Positions 27,015 to 35,849 of a stretch of 64,000 nucleotides of DNA are shown piece after piece. The stretch's first letter is position 1, and each line of letters begins with the position of its first letter. The stretch comes from Pantoea sp. 18069 (GTDB taxonomy: Bacteria > Pseudomonadota > Gammaproteobacteria > Burkholderiales > Burkholderiaceae_C), in assembly GCF_902706035.1 (NCBI RefSeq), contig NZ_CACSJA010000001.1, positions 62,001 to 126,000 of the forward strand, in the 5' to 3' direction. Made by a program: the position numbers and the translations under genes. The notes beneath the pieces were generated by a model. The model did no database searches and was not told the origin of the DNA. It was given only the letters and a program-made list of their open reading frames with translations.

Positions 27015-28016
27015 ATGCCCCCGATCCCGACCGCTTCCCTGCCTTCGCCTGACACCGCCGACACCTCGGCCCAGACCATCGCCCACACGATTGCCTTCGC
27101 CAGCGCGGCCGAAGGCGCGGCCGCGCTGTGGCCCACTCTGCAGCTGCCCCATCTGCAGCAGTTGCTCCAGCATGCGGCGCTGGTGCGCAGCGACCTGGGC
27201 GAGGAAACCGACTTCTGCCCGCCGCACGAACGCGCCTGGGCGCGCGCACTGCAACTGCCCGTCCATGAAAGCGGCGTGCCCTGGGCCGCCTGGGAACAGC
27301 AGGGCGCCGACCCCGCGCCGCAGGCCCAGGCCTGGGCCTGGATGTCGCCCTGCCACTGGCGCATAGGCGCCGACACCGTGCACATGGCCGACCCCGCGCA
27401 GTTGGGCCTGGACGAAGCGCAGTCGCGCGCCCTGCTCGAGATTCTTGCGCCCTGGTTTGCCGAAGACGGCATCGCGCTGCAGTTCGAGCGTGCCGACCGC
27501 TGGCTGGCCAGCGGTGCGCCGCTGGCCGGCCTGCGCACGGCCTCGCTGGACCGCGTGATAGGCCGCGACGTGCGCCGCTGGCTGCCCGACGCGCAGACCG
27601 CGCGCACCGTCAACCGCCTGCACAGCGAAGTGCAGATGCTGCTCTACACCCACCCGTTCAACGAGCAGCGCGCAGCGCGCGGTCTGCCGCCCGTCAACGC
27701 GTTCTGGCTGCATGGCGCGGGCCGGCTGCAGGCACCGGTGCCCGTGCAGCCGCTGCCGATCGATCCCGCGCTGGTGGCGCTGCGCGAAGCCGCGCTGCAG
27801 GAAAACTGGCCCGTCTGGGGCCAGGCCTGGCAGGCGCTGGACGCCGGCCTGCTGCGCGAACTGCTCGCGGCCCATCTGCGCGGCGAAGCCGTGGAGCTGA
27901 CGCTCAGCGGCGAGCGCAATGCGCTGACCTGGCGGCCGCAACGCGCGGGCGCATGGCAAAAGCTCCAATCTGTTTTCAAGCCAAAGGGCTTGCCCGACCT
28001 GCCCTCCATGCTATGA
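27015..28016 (+). CDS. RpfE-type / phosphoglycerate mutase-like conserved protein
   Basis: 333 residues, no signal peptide or TM. It resembles the conserved protein that precedes recJ in Xanthomonas and Betaproteobacteria (RpfE-type, distantly alkaline-phosphatase/phosphoglycerate-mutase-like); recognisable stretches are RTVNRLHSEVQMLLYTHP and PPVNAFWLHGAG. Biochemical role is unproven. Its TGA overlaps the recJ ATG (ATGA), so the pair is translationally coupled. Start ATG at 27015 is the first plausible one after the divergent lolC start. Confidence 0.7.
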   Translation: MPPIPTASLPSPDTADTSAQTIAHTIAFASAAEGAAALWPTLQLPHLQQLLQHAALVRSDLGEETDFCPPHERAWARALQLPVHESGVPWAAWEQQGADPAPQAQAWAWMSPCHWRIGADTVHMADPAQLGLDEAQSRALLEILAPWFAEDGIALQFERADRWLASGAPLAGLRTASLDRVIGRDVRRWLPDAQTARTVNRLHSEVQMLLYTHPFNEQRAARGLPPVNAFWLHGAGRLQAPVPVQPLPIDPALVALREAALQENWPVWGQAWQALDAGLLRELLAAHLRGEAVELTLSGERNALTWRPQRAGAWQKLQSVFKPKGLPDLPSML

Positions 28017-29734
28017 ACATCATCGAACGCAATATTCCCGCCGCCATGCTGTCGGCCTTGCAGCAGGCGGGAATCCACCCGCTGCTGGCCCAGCTCTATG
28101 CAGCGCGCGGCGTGCATTCGGCCGACGAACTCAACGACGCGCTGGCCCGCCTGCTGCCGCCTTCGGGCCTGATGGGGATCGATGCTGCGGCGCGGCTGCT
28201 GGCTGACGCCATCGCCAGCGACCGGCGGCTGTGCATCGTCGCCGACTATGACTGCGACGGCGCGACCGCCTGCGCCGTCGCCGTGCTGGGCCTGCGCCTG
28301 CTGGGCGCGCGCCATGTCGACTACCTCGTGCCCGACCGCGTGGTCGACGGCTACGGCCTCACGGCATCGATTGCGCGGCGCGTCAAGGAGCGCGGCGCCG
28401 ACATGCTGATCACCGTCGACAACGGCATCAGCAGCGTCGAGGGCGTGGCCCAGGCGCGCGCGCTGGGCATGCAGGTGCTGGTCACCGACCACCATCTGCC
28501 CGGGCCCGCACTGCCCGAGGCCGATGCCCTGGTCAACCCCAACCAGCCGGGCTGCACTTTCGAGAGCAAGTCCATGGCCGGCGTGGGCGTGATGTTCTAT
28601 GTGCTGATGGCGCTGCGCGCCGAGCTGCGCGCGCGCAATGTATTCGACCGCGACAGCCAGCCCCGGCTAGAGCCCCTGCTGCCGCTGGTGGCGCTGGGCA
28701 CCGTCGCCGACGTGGTCAGGCTCGACGCCAACAACCGGCGCCTGGTCGCGCAAGGCCTCAAGCGCATACGCGCGGGCCAGATGCAGCCTGGCCTGGCCGC
28801 GCTGTTCGACGCCGCGGGCCGCAAGTCGCGCGTGGCCACGACGTTCGACTTCGGCTTTGCGCTGGGCCCGCGCATCAACGCCGCGGGCCGGCTCGCCGAC
28901 ATGACGCTGGGCATCGAATGCCTGCTGACCGCAGAGCGCTCCCGCGCGGCCGAGCTCGCCCAGACGCTGGACGCGATCAACCGCGAACGCCGCGTGATCG
29001 AAGGCGGCATGCGCGAGCAGGCGCTGCTGATGGTCGAAAGCCTGTTTGACGAAGGTGACGAGGCGCCGCCGGCCGTGAGCGTGTTCGACCCCGATTTCCA
29101 TGAAGGCGTGGTCGGCATCGTCGCCTCGCGCATCAAGGACAAGCTGCACCGCCCGAGCTTTGTGTTCGCGGCCAGCGCCGCGCCCGGGCACGGGCATGAG
29201 CTCAAGGGCTCGGGCCGCTCGATTCCCGGCTTTCACCTGCGCGACGCGCTGGACCTGGTGGCCAAGCGCCACCCCGGCGTGCTGCTGCGCTTTGGCGGCC
29301 ACGCGATGGCCGCGGGCTGCACCATCGCCGAGGAGCATTTCGAGGTCTTCGACCAGGCCCTGGCCCAGGTCGCCAGGGAATGGCTGGACGCCGCGACGCT
29401 CACGCGGCGCATAGAGACCGACGGCCCGCTCGCGCCCGAGTACTGCCATGCCGACCTGGTCGACAAGCTGCACCAGGAAGTCTGGGGCCAGGGCTTTGCC
29501 GCGCCCACGTTCAGCGAGGAAGTCGACGTGCTGTCGCAGCGCCTGGTCGGCGAAAAGCATTTGTCGCTCAAGCTGCGCCACCGCGGCCAGCCCGTGGACG
29601 GCATCTGGTTCGGCCACACCGACCCGCTGCCCGAGCGCGTGCGGATCGCGTTTCGTCTGGACGTCAACGAATGGCGTGGCGAGCGGCGCGTGCAATTCCT
29701 GCTTGAAGGCGCGGAAATGGGAAGCCCCCCCTGA
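28013..29734 (+). CDS. recJ: Single-stranded-DNA-specific exonuclease RecJ
   Basis: 573 residues. DHH-family motifs: VADYDCDGATA (77-87), VDNGIS (135-140), VTDHHLPG (157-164, the DHH motif at 159-161) and GRINAAGRL-type PRINAAGRLAD; the DHHA1 domain shows GSGRSIPGFHLRDAL and RFGGHAMAAG. RecJ degrades ssDNA 5' to 3' in recombination and mismatch/base repair. Length is normal. Coupled to the upstream RpfE-like gene. Confidence 0.95.
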   Translation: MNIIERNIPAAMLSALQQAGIHPLLAQLYAARGVHSADELNDALARLLPPSGLMGIDAAARLLADAIASDRRLCIVADYDCDGATACAVAVLGLRLLGARHVDYLVPDRVVDGYGLTASIARRVKERGADMLITVDNGISSVEGVAQARALGMQVLVTDHHLPGPALPEADALVNPNQPGCTFESKSMAGVGVMFYVLMALRAELRARNVFDRDSQPRLEPLLPLVALGTVADVVRLDANNRRLVAQGLKRIRAGQMQPGLAALFDAAGRKSRVATTFDFGFALGPRINAAGRLADMTLGIECLLTAERSRAAELAQTLDAINRERRVIEGGMREQALLMVESLFDEGDEAPPAVSVFDPDFHEGVVGIVASRIKDKLHRPSFVFAASAAPGHGHELKGSGRSIPGFHLRDALDLVAKRHPGVLLRFGGHAMAAGCTIAEEHFEVFDQALAQVAREWLDAATLTRRIETDGPLAPEYCHADLVDKLHQEVWGQGFAAPTFSEEVDVLSQRLVGEKHLSLKLRHRGQPVDGIWFGHTDPLPERVRIAFRLDVNEWRGERRVQFLLEGAEMGSPP

Positions 29735-29736
29735 GC

Positions 29737-29868
29737 CGCTATCGCCCTGGGCGGGCCCCGGCTTCCCCCTCTCAACCTTCGGTGGAGGGGGGCGGCCGGC
29801 TAGGCACGGCACCATCGCTGCGGGGCGGCCCTTGCTCGGTGCCCCCACGCTGGAACATGCCCGTTCTA
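29737..29868. repeat. GC-rich intergenic repeat of Comamonadaceae type
   Basis: The gap between recJ and the PHP gene holds a C/G-rich stretch with a hairpin (CCCCCT 29765-29770 with AGGGGG 29786-29791, inner arms ACC/GGT) followed by GGGGCGGCCCTTGCTCGGTG. This strongly resembles a dispersed intergenic element I know from Acidovorax-like genomes. The hairpin could also terminate recJ. Only one copy is in the window, so repetition is not shown here. Confidence 0.4.
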
Positions 29869-29931
29869 TAGGTGCAGAACTGTATCTGCGCTCTTACGCA
29901 CGATAAGCAGAAGCCGTGTGGAAGCCCGGCC

Positions 29932-29937
29932 TACAAT
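29932..29937 (+). promoter_or_regulatory. Putative -10 box of the PHP gene
   Basis: TACAAT ends 7 bases before the GTG start at 29944, placing the expected transcription start at or next to the start codon. No good -35 is seen. Confidence 0.35.
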
Positions 29938-29943
29938 GGGTCC

Positions 29944-30804
29944 GTGCCCACTTACCTCAACGCCGACCTGCATTGCCACTCCATCGTCTCGGATGGCACC
30001 CTGACTCCCGAAGAGTTGGCCGCGCGTGCGCGCGCCAATGGCGTGGAGCTGTGGGCGCTGACCGACCATGACGAAATCGGCGGCCAGAAGCAGGCTGCGG
30101 CCGCGGCCCGGGCCCAAGGCCTGGCCTGCCTCACGGGCGTCGAGATCTCGGTGACGTTTGCCAATGAGACCGTGCACATCGTCGGCCTGGGCTTTGACGC
30201 CGACAACGCGGCGCTGGAGCAAGGTTTGGCAGAAACACGCGGCGGACGTGGCCCGCGCGCGCTCGAAATGGCGCGCCAGCTCGAACTCGCAGGCATTCCC
30301 GGCAGCTACGAAGGCGCGCTGCGCTACGTGGGCAACCCGGCGCTGATCTCGCGCACCCACTTCGCGCGCTTCCTCGTCGAGACCAAGGTCTGCCGCGACA
30401 TGGGCGAAGTGTTTCGCAAGTACCTGACCGAAGGCAAGCCGGGCTTTGCGCCGCACCGCTGGGCGCGCCTGCAGGACGCCGTGCAATGGGTCACAGCCGC
30501 CGGCGGCGTGGCCGTCATTGCCCACCCGGCGCGCTACCGCTTCACGGCCAACGAGGAATACGCGCTGTTTTCCGAATTCAAGACGCATGGCGGCCAGGGT
30601 GTCGAAGTCGTCACCGGCAGCCATACCACGGCCGAATACCTGACCTATGCATCGATGGCCAAGGAGTTCGGCCTGGCCGCATCGCGCGGCAGCGACTTCC
30701 ACAGCCCGCATGAATCGCGTACCGACCTCGGGGCCTTGCCCCTGCTGCCCGGCACGCTGACCCCTGTCTGGGAACTGCTGGCCGAGCGCATTCAGCAGCC
30801 CTGA
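29944..30804 (+). CDS. PHP-domain phosphoesterase (RNase AM / 3',5'-nucleoside bisphosphate phosphatase, YciV type)
   Basis: 286 residues. PHP metal motifs: DLHCHSIVSDG (8-18), LTDHDEIGG (40-48), GVEIS, VIAHPARYR and a late RGSDFHSPHE. Family members (YciV/TrpH) remove 5' or 3' phosphates from small nucleotides or trim RNA 5' ends. I chose the GTG at 29944 because it places the first metal motif at residues 8-12 as in homologues; an in-frame start at 29872 would add 24 unlike residues. A TACAAT box just upstream suggests a leaderless message. Confidence 0.82.
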   Translation: MPTYLNADLHCHSIVSDGTLTPEELAARARANGVELWALTDHDEIGGQKQAAAAARAQGLACLTGVEISVTFANETVHIVGLGFDADNAALEQGLAETRGGRGPRALEMARQLELAGIPGSYEGALRYVGNPALISRTHFARFLVETKVCRDMGEVFRKYLTEGKPGFAPHRWARLQDAVQWVTAAGGVAVIAHPARYRFTANEEYALFSEFKTHGGQGVEVVTGSHTTAEYLTYASMAKEFGLAASRGSDFHSPHESRTDLGALPLLPGTLTPVWELLAERIQQP

Positions 30805-30839
30805 CATCCCCTCTTCCTTCTGCCACGGAGCGCTTGCAA

Positions 30840-31475
30840 ATGGCCCAGTACTTTGAAGCCCACCCCGACAACCCCCAACCGCGCCTGCTCAAGCAGGCCG
30901 CGACGCTGCTGCAAAAAGGCGGCGTGCTGGCCGTGCCCACCGATTCGAGCTATGCGCTGGTGTGCCATCTCGACGACCGCGACGCCGTGGACCGCATCCG
31001 CCGCATCCGCCAGATCGACGAGAAGCACCATCTGACGCTGCTGTGCCGCGACCTGTCCGAACTCGCGAACTACGCCCAGGTCGACAACCGCCAGTACCGG
31101 CTGCTCAAGCTCGGCACGCCCGGCCCCTACACCTTCATTCTCGATGCGACCAAGGAAGTGCCGCGCCGCGTGAGCCATCCGCAGCGCAAGACCATAGGCC
31201 TGCGCGTGCCTGACCGCAAGGGCTTGCTGCTGCTGCTCGAGCTGCATGGCGCGCCGCTGCTGGCCTCCACCTTCATTCCCCCGGGCGAGACCGAGCCGTT
31301 GAACGATCCGCAGGAAATTCGCGAACGCTTCGAGAAGCTGCTCGACGCCATCGTCGACGCCGGTGCCTGCCCGCAGGAGCCCACCACGGTGCTGGATCTC
31401 ACGACCATGGCCAATGGCGGGGATGCAACGCTTGTGCGTCAGGGACGGGGAGCATTGGGGCCGTTGGGGCTTTGA
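30840..31475 (+). CDS. Sua5/YciO/YrdC/YwlC family protein (YciO-like)
   Basis: 211 residues, single YrdC-like alpha/beta domain. Motifs: VLAVPTDSSYALVC (near 30-43), RIRQIDEKHHLTLLC, and GPYTFILDATKEVPRR. The family binds RNA and ATP and includes tRNA t6A enzymes; the YciO branch lacks a proven role. The gene follows the PHP gene by 35 bases, as yciO follows yciV in E. coli, supporting the YciO call. Start ATG at 30840; GGAG lies eleven bases upstream. Confidence 0.85.
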   Translation: MAQYFEAHPDNPQPRLLKQAATLLQKGGVLAVPTDSSYALVCHLDDRDAVDRIRRIRQIDEKHHLTLLCRDLSELANYAQVDNRQYRLLKLGTPGPYTFILDATKEVPRRVSHPQRKTIGLRVPDRKGLLLLLELHGAPLLASTFIPPGETEPLNDPQEIRERFEKLLDAIVDAGACPQEPTTVLDLTTMANGGDATLVRQGRGALGPLGL

Positions 31476-31561
31476 GCATCATGCGTTCATGCCAGGCCCG
31501 CCTAAGGACCGAAGAATGAGCGGCCCGGCCTTCGGACATGAGACTTCGCGACACACTACCG

Positions 31562-31600
31562 CGCCCTGAAACGCCCTTCGACGGGCTCAGGGCGAGCGGT
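31562..31600. repeat. REP-like element (copy C), likely bidirectional terminator
   Basis: CGCCCTGA (31562-31569) and TCAGGGCG (31587-31594) pair around the core CCCTTCGACGGGCTCAGGG, the same core as the elements near 12.3 and 14.2 kb. It lies in the 180-base gap between the convergent YciO-like and chemoreceptor genes; nothing else is seen in that gap. Confidence 0.6.
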
Positions 31601-31655
31601 ATTTAAGAATTTGAGCGCGATGCTTGCTCATCCGTTCGGATGAACGGAATTGAAC

Positions 31656-32876
31656 TCACTCCGCCAGCGCCAGCGCCGGCCGCGCAGCAACGGCCCGGCT
31701 GACGACCACCGGCGTGACCTCGTCGTCATCCAGCTTGAACGCACCGACCGCGCGCTGCAGATCCTGCGCCCGCTCCGACAGCGCCTGCGCCGCATGGCCG
31801 GCCTGGCCGACCAGGCTCGCATTTTCCTGGGTCGCGCCATCCATATGGGCGACGGCCAGATTGACCTGGGCGATGCCTTCGCTTTGCTCCTGCAGCGCCT
31901 GCGAGATTTCGCCCAGCAGGCCGGTGACCTGGCCGACCGCGCCCACGATTTCCTGCATGGTCTTGCCGGCCTGGCCGACGAGGCCCGAGCCGCTTTGCAC
32001 CTGGTCCACGCTGGCCGTGATCAGCGCCTTGACCTGCTTGGCGGCTTCGGCCGAGCGCCCGGCGAGGCTGCGCACTTCGCTGGCCACCACCGCAAAGCCC
32101 CGGCCCTGGTCGCCTGCGCGCGCGGCTTCGACGGCGGCGTTGAGCGCCAGGATATTGGTCTGGAACGCAATGCCTTCGATCACCTGGATGATGTCGACAA
32201 TCTTGCGCGAGCTGCCGCTGATGGCTTCCATGGTCTGCACCACCTGGCCGACGACCACGCCGCCGCGTTCGGCCGTTGCCGAGGCGCCCACGGCCAGATC
32301 GCTGGCCGAATGCGCGCGATCGGCGTTCTGGCGCACGGTGGCCGTGAGCTGCTCCATGCTGGCCGCGGTCTGCGTCAGCGCGGCCACCTGGTCTTCGGTG
32401 CGGCGCGACAGGTCGGCATTGCCGGCATCGATTTCCGAGGCCGACACGCAGATCGAATCGCTGGACTGCTGAATGCGCCCGACCAGCTCGGTGAGCGTGT
32501 CCTCCATCGTGCCCAGCGCACCGAGCAGGCGGCCGAAATCGCCTTGCAGATTGGAGCTGAACTCCTGGCTCAGATCGCCGGCCGCGACGGTCTCGGCGAT
32601 CAGGATCGCCTGCTGCAGCGGCCGCACGATGCCCTGGCGCAGGCTGACCCAGGCCCCCACCGCCAGCGCGCACACGGCGCTGCCCAGACCCAGCACCCAC
32701 CAGCGGACCTGCTGCACCGCGGTCTGCGCCACGTCGGTCGCGCCGCCGGACTCGAGTGCGCGCTCGGCCCCGGCAAGTGACCAGGCGGCCACCAGCATCA
32801 TCGCCACCATCAACGCGCAGATGCCACCGAAGGCGATCACCAGCCGTGTGCCAATCTTCCAGCTCCCGAATCCCAT
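31656..32876 (-). CDS. Methyl-accepting chemotaxis protein lacking a periplasmic sensor domain
   Basis: 406 residues. TM1 (about 11-35) and TM2 (about 60-79) are separated by only ~24 residues, so there is no periplasmic ligand-binding domain. A HAMP-like segment (about 80-130) leads into the signalling domain, whose tip reads [20 protein letters not shown] followed by [15 protein letters not shown]. There is no C-terminal receptor-tether pentapeptide (ends ARPALALAE). It would signal to CheA/CheW; no che genes are here. The ATG at 32874-32876 has AGAGAGG upstream. Confidence 0.9.
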   Translation of the reverse strand: MGFGSWKIGTRLVIAFGGICALMVAMMLVAAWSLAGAERALESGGATDVAQTAVQQVRWWVLGLGSAVCALAVGAWVSLRQGIVRPLQQAILIAETVAAGDLSQEFSSNLQGDFGRLLGALGTMEDTLTELVGRIQQSSDSICVSASEIDAGNADLSRRTEDQVAALTQTAASMEQLTATVRQNADRAHSASDLAVGASATAERGGVVVGQVVQTMEAISGSSRKIVDIIQVIEGIAFQTNILALNAAVEAARAGDQGRGFAVVASEVRSLAGRSAEAAKQVKALITASVDQVQSGSGLVGQAGKTMQEIVGAVGQVTGLLGEISQALQEQSEGIAQVNLAVAHMDGATQENASLVGQAGHAAQALSERAQDLQRAVGAFKLDDDEVTPVVVSRAVAARPALALAE

Positions 32877-33064
32877 TTCTGCCTCTCTCTGCGCCTGGCG
32901 CAACTGTCTCAATGTTGTGTTTGGTTGTGGGTTGGCCCTGCCGGACAACGAGGCAGGTACGGATCCGATTGCATTTTGCAACAAATTGACAATTCGGCGC
33001 TCCGGACATGCCCGCAGTCGCACGCGACCATACGTAAAAGGCGCTGGTCTGAGACAATCATCGC

Positions 33065-33733
33065 GTGGACTTATCCAATCTTATCCAAACCGTACTCATC
33101 TATGCCCTCCCCGTGCTGTTCGCCATCACGGTCCATGAGGCCGCCCATGGCTATGCCGCGCGCTACTTCGGAGACAACACCGCGCACCTGCTCGGACGCA
33201 TCACGCTCAACCCGCTCAAGCACATCGACCCCGTCGGCACCATTCTGATGCCGCTGATGCTGTATTTCGCGACCTCGGGCCAATTTCTGTTCGGCTATGC
33301 CAAGCCCGTGCCTGTGCAGTTCGGCAACCTGCGCAACCCCAAGCGCGACATGATCTGGGTCGCACTGGCCGGGCCGGCATCGAACTTCTTCCAGGCCATT
33401 GCCTGGGCCATCGTGTTCATGGTGCTCGTGACCAATGGCGTGCAGGAGCGCTTCTTCGTCGAAATGGCGCGCGCCGGCGTCCTGGTCAATCTGGTGATGT
33501 GGGCCTTCAACCTGTTCCCGCTGCCCCCGCTCGACGGCGGCCGCATCCTCGTCGGCCTGCTGCCCTGGCGGCTCGCCAACCAGGTCGCGCGCATCGAGCC
33601 CTTTGGCTTTTTCATCGTGCTCGCACTGGTGGTGCTCGGCATCGTCGGCACCTTCTGGCTGATCCCGCTGATGAACCTGGGCTCCAGCGCCATTGAGCTG
33701 CTGCTGACACCGCTGCTCGCGCTGCTGCGCTGA
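33065..33733 (+). CDS. Site-2 protease family (M50) membrane metalloprotease
   Basis: 222 residues, about five TM helices. Zinc motif HEAAH (in [18 protein letters not shown], about 23-40), [10 protein letters not shown], and the second ligand motif [13 protein letters not shown] are all present; ALAGPASNF is the family's conserved loop. No PDZ domain, so it is the short, SpoIVFB-like/YwhC type. Substrate unknown. Start is a GTG at 33065; divergent from the chemoreceptor across 188 bases that hold AT-rich palindromes (TTGCA-TTT-TGCAA at 32969-32981) but no clear promoter pair. trpS follows 45 bases later. Confidence 0.88.
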   Translation: MDLSNLIQTVLIYALPVLFAITVHEAAHGYAARYFGDNTAHLLGRITLNPLKHIDPVGTILMPLMLYFATSGQFLFGYAKPVPVQFGNLRNPKRDMIWVALAGPASNFFQAIAWAIVFMVLVTNGVQERFFVEMARAGVLVNLVMWAFNLFPLPPLDGGRILVGLLPWRLANQVARIEPFGFFIVLALVVLGIVGTFWLIPLMNLGSSAIELLLTPLLALLR

Positions 33734-33777
33734 GCGCCCCCCTTTTTTGTTTTAGCGACATATTGGCTGTTTTTTCC

Positions 33778-35079
33778 ATGCGAACTACCCGATTTCTCAC
33801 CGGCATCACACCTTCGGGCACGCCCCATCTGGGCAACTATGTGGGCGCGATCCGTCCGGCCGTGCAGTCGAGCCAGCGCGCCGACGTGCAAAGCTTCTAC
33901 TTCCTGGCCGACTACCACGCGCTGATCAAGTGCGCCGATCCCGCGCGCGTGCAGCGCTCGACGCTGGAAATCGCCGCGAGCTGGCTGGCCGCCGGCCTGG
34001 ACCCGGACAAGGTCATGCTCTACCGCCAGTCCGACGTGCCGGAAATCCCCGAGCTGTGCTGGCTGCTGACCTGCGTCACGGGCAAGGGCCTGCTCAACCG
34101 CGCCCATGCCTACAAGGCCTCGGTCGACAAGAACGTCGCCGCAGGCAACGACGTCGATGCCGACGTCACGGCCGGCCTGTTCATGTACCCGGTGCTGATG
34201 GCCGCCGACATCCTGATGTTCAAGGCCGACAAGGTGCCCGTGGGCCGCGACCAGGTCCAGCACCTGGAAATGGCGCGCGACATCGCTTCGAGCTTCAACC
34301 ACCTCTACGGTGAACTGCTGGTGCTGCCCGAAGTCGTGATCGACGACAACGTCGCCACCTTGCCCGGGCTCGACGGCCGCAAGATGAGCAAGAGCTACAA
34401 CAACACCATCCCGTTGTTCACGCCGCGCGAGCAGTTGCGCAAACTGATCAACGGCATCACCACCGACTCGCGCGCGCCCGGCGAAGCCAAGGACGTCGAA
34501 GGCTCGGCGCTGTTCCAGCTGTTCCAGGCCTTTGCCTCGGTCGAGGAAACCGCGGCGCTGGCCGCGCAGTACGCCCAGGGCATTGCCTGGGGCGAGGCCA
34601 AGCAGCTGGTGTTCGAGCGCCTGGACCAGGAAATCGCACCGATGCGCGCGCGCTATGAAAGCCTGATGGCCGACCCCGCGCAGATCGAGAGGATCCTGCG
34701 CGCCGGCGGCGAACGCGCGCGCGCGCTGGCCACGCCGTTCACCCAGCAGCTGCGCGAAGCCGTAGGCCTGCGCAGCCTCGCCCAGGCCCAGGCCCCGCAA
34801 GCGGCCAAGGCCCAGAAGTCGGCCCTGCCCCAGTTCAAGCAGTACCGCGAGGCCGACGGCAAGTTCTATTTCAAGCTGCTGTCGGCGACCGGCCAGCTGC
34901 TGCTGCAAAGCACCGGCTTCGACGCCCCCAAGGAAGCCGGCCAGAGCATTGCGCGGCTGCAGCAGCAGGGAGCGGCCGCACTCGCCGAGCTGGGCGCGCG
35001 CCTCGCGCCCGTCGAGGGCGTGGACCCCGCAGAAGTCACCCAGGCGCTGGACCAGTTGCTGGCCGCGGCCAACGCCTGA
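33778..35079 (+). CDS. trpS: Tryptophanyl-tRNA synthetase with C-terminal extension
   Basis: 433 residues. Class I motifs PHLGNYVG (16-23, HIGH equivalent) and KMSKS (202-206), plus GITPSG at the start, identify TrpRS. It is about 100 residues longer than the E. coli enzyme. The extra C-terminal part contains FKQYREADGKFYFKLLSATG...STGFDAPKEAGQSIARLQ (about 353-400), which resembles a YegP/DUF1508 beta-rich module. I chose the ATG at 33778 (MRTTRFLTG); a TTG five codons upstream is in frame. Confidence 0.93.
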   Translation: MRTTRFLTGITPSGTPHLGNYVGAIRPAVQSSQRADVQSFYFLADYHALIKCADPARVQRSTLEIAASWLAAGLDPDKVMLYRQSDVPEIPELCWLLTCVTGKGLLNRAHAYKASVDKNVAAGNDVDADVTAGLFMYPVLMAADILMFKADKVPVGRDQVQHLEMARDIASSFNHLYGELLVLPEVVIDDNVATLPGLDGRKMSKSYNNTIPLFTPREQLRKLINGITTDSRAPGEAKDVEGSALFQLFQAFASVEETAALAAQYAQGIAWGEAKQLVFERLDQEIAPMRARYESLMADPAQIERILRAGGERARALATPFTQQLREAVGLRSLAQAQAPQAAKAQKSALPQFKQYREADGKFYFKLLSATGQLLLQSTGFDAPKEAGQSIARLQQQGAAALAELGARLAPVEGVDPAEVTQALDQLLAAANA

Positions 35080-35120
35080 AGGCGCCGTGGTCCCATGTGA
35101 CGCCATCAAAAGGAGCGAAG

Positions 35121-35834
35121 ATGCGCCGAATTGCAGTCTTGGATGATGACCCGCTGTACCTGGAAATGGTGCAGCAGGTCGTGCAGGGCGCCGGCCATGT
35201 ATGCCGCACGCATACCACCGGCACCGCGTTCATGCAGGAAATGCGGCGCGAGACTTTCGACCTGCTGATCATCGACTGGGAGCTGCCCGACACCTCGGGC
35301 CCGCAGGTGGTGCAATGGGTGCGTGAGCAGATCGGCAAGGAAATTCCCATCCTCTTCATCACCCACCGCAGCGAAGAGAGCGACATCGTCGCCGGCCTGG
35401 GCAGCGGCGCCGACGACTTCATGGTCAAGCCGGTACGCATGGGCGAACTCAGCGCGCGCATCCATGCGCTGCTGCGCCGGGCCTACCCCGACGGCCAGGA
35501 AGATGTGCAGGAGTTCGGCCCCTATCGCTTCACATCCTCGACGCAGTCGCTGGAGTTCAATCGACAGCCGCTCGAGCTGACCCACCGCGAGTTCGCGCTC
35601 GCCAAGCTGCTGTTCCAGAACCAGGGCCGGCTGATGTCGCGCGACCACCTGCGCGATGCGGTCTGGGGCCACAGCGCCGAAGTGCTGTCGCGCACGCTCG
35701 ACACCCATATCTCGCGCCTGCGCCAGCTGATGAACCTGCGTCCGGGCCAGTGCTACACCATCTCGGCCATCTATGGCTATGGCTACCGCCTGGATGCCCG
35801 CGACTCCCCGGCTGCACCGCCGCCACCGACCTGA
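35121..35834 (+). CDS. OmpR-family two-component response regulator
   Basis: 237 residues. Receiver domain with acidic pocket D8-D10, phosphoacceptor D52 (LLIIDWELPD) and Lys about 102 (FMVKPVR); then a winged-helix DNA-binding domain (about 130-230) with LTHREFALAKLLF and a late ISAIYGYGYRL. AAAGGAG lies seven bases before the ATG at 35121. It is followed immediately by a LysM/FecR protein and a CHASE2 histidine kinase, presumably its partner. Confidence 0.92.
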   Translation: MRRIAVLDDDPLYLEMVQQVVQGAGHVCRTHTTGTAFMQEMRRETFDLLIIDWELPDTSGPQVVQWVREQIGKEIPILFITHRSEESDIVAGLGSGADDFMVKPVRMGELSARIHALLRRAYPDGQEDVQEFGPYRFTSSTQSLEFNRQPLELTHREFALAKLLFQNQGRLMSRDHLRDAVWGHSAEVLSRTLDTHISRLRQLMNLRPGQCYTISAIYGYGYRLDARDSPAAPPPPT

Positions 35835-35849
35835 CGGCCTGCCCTGCCC

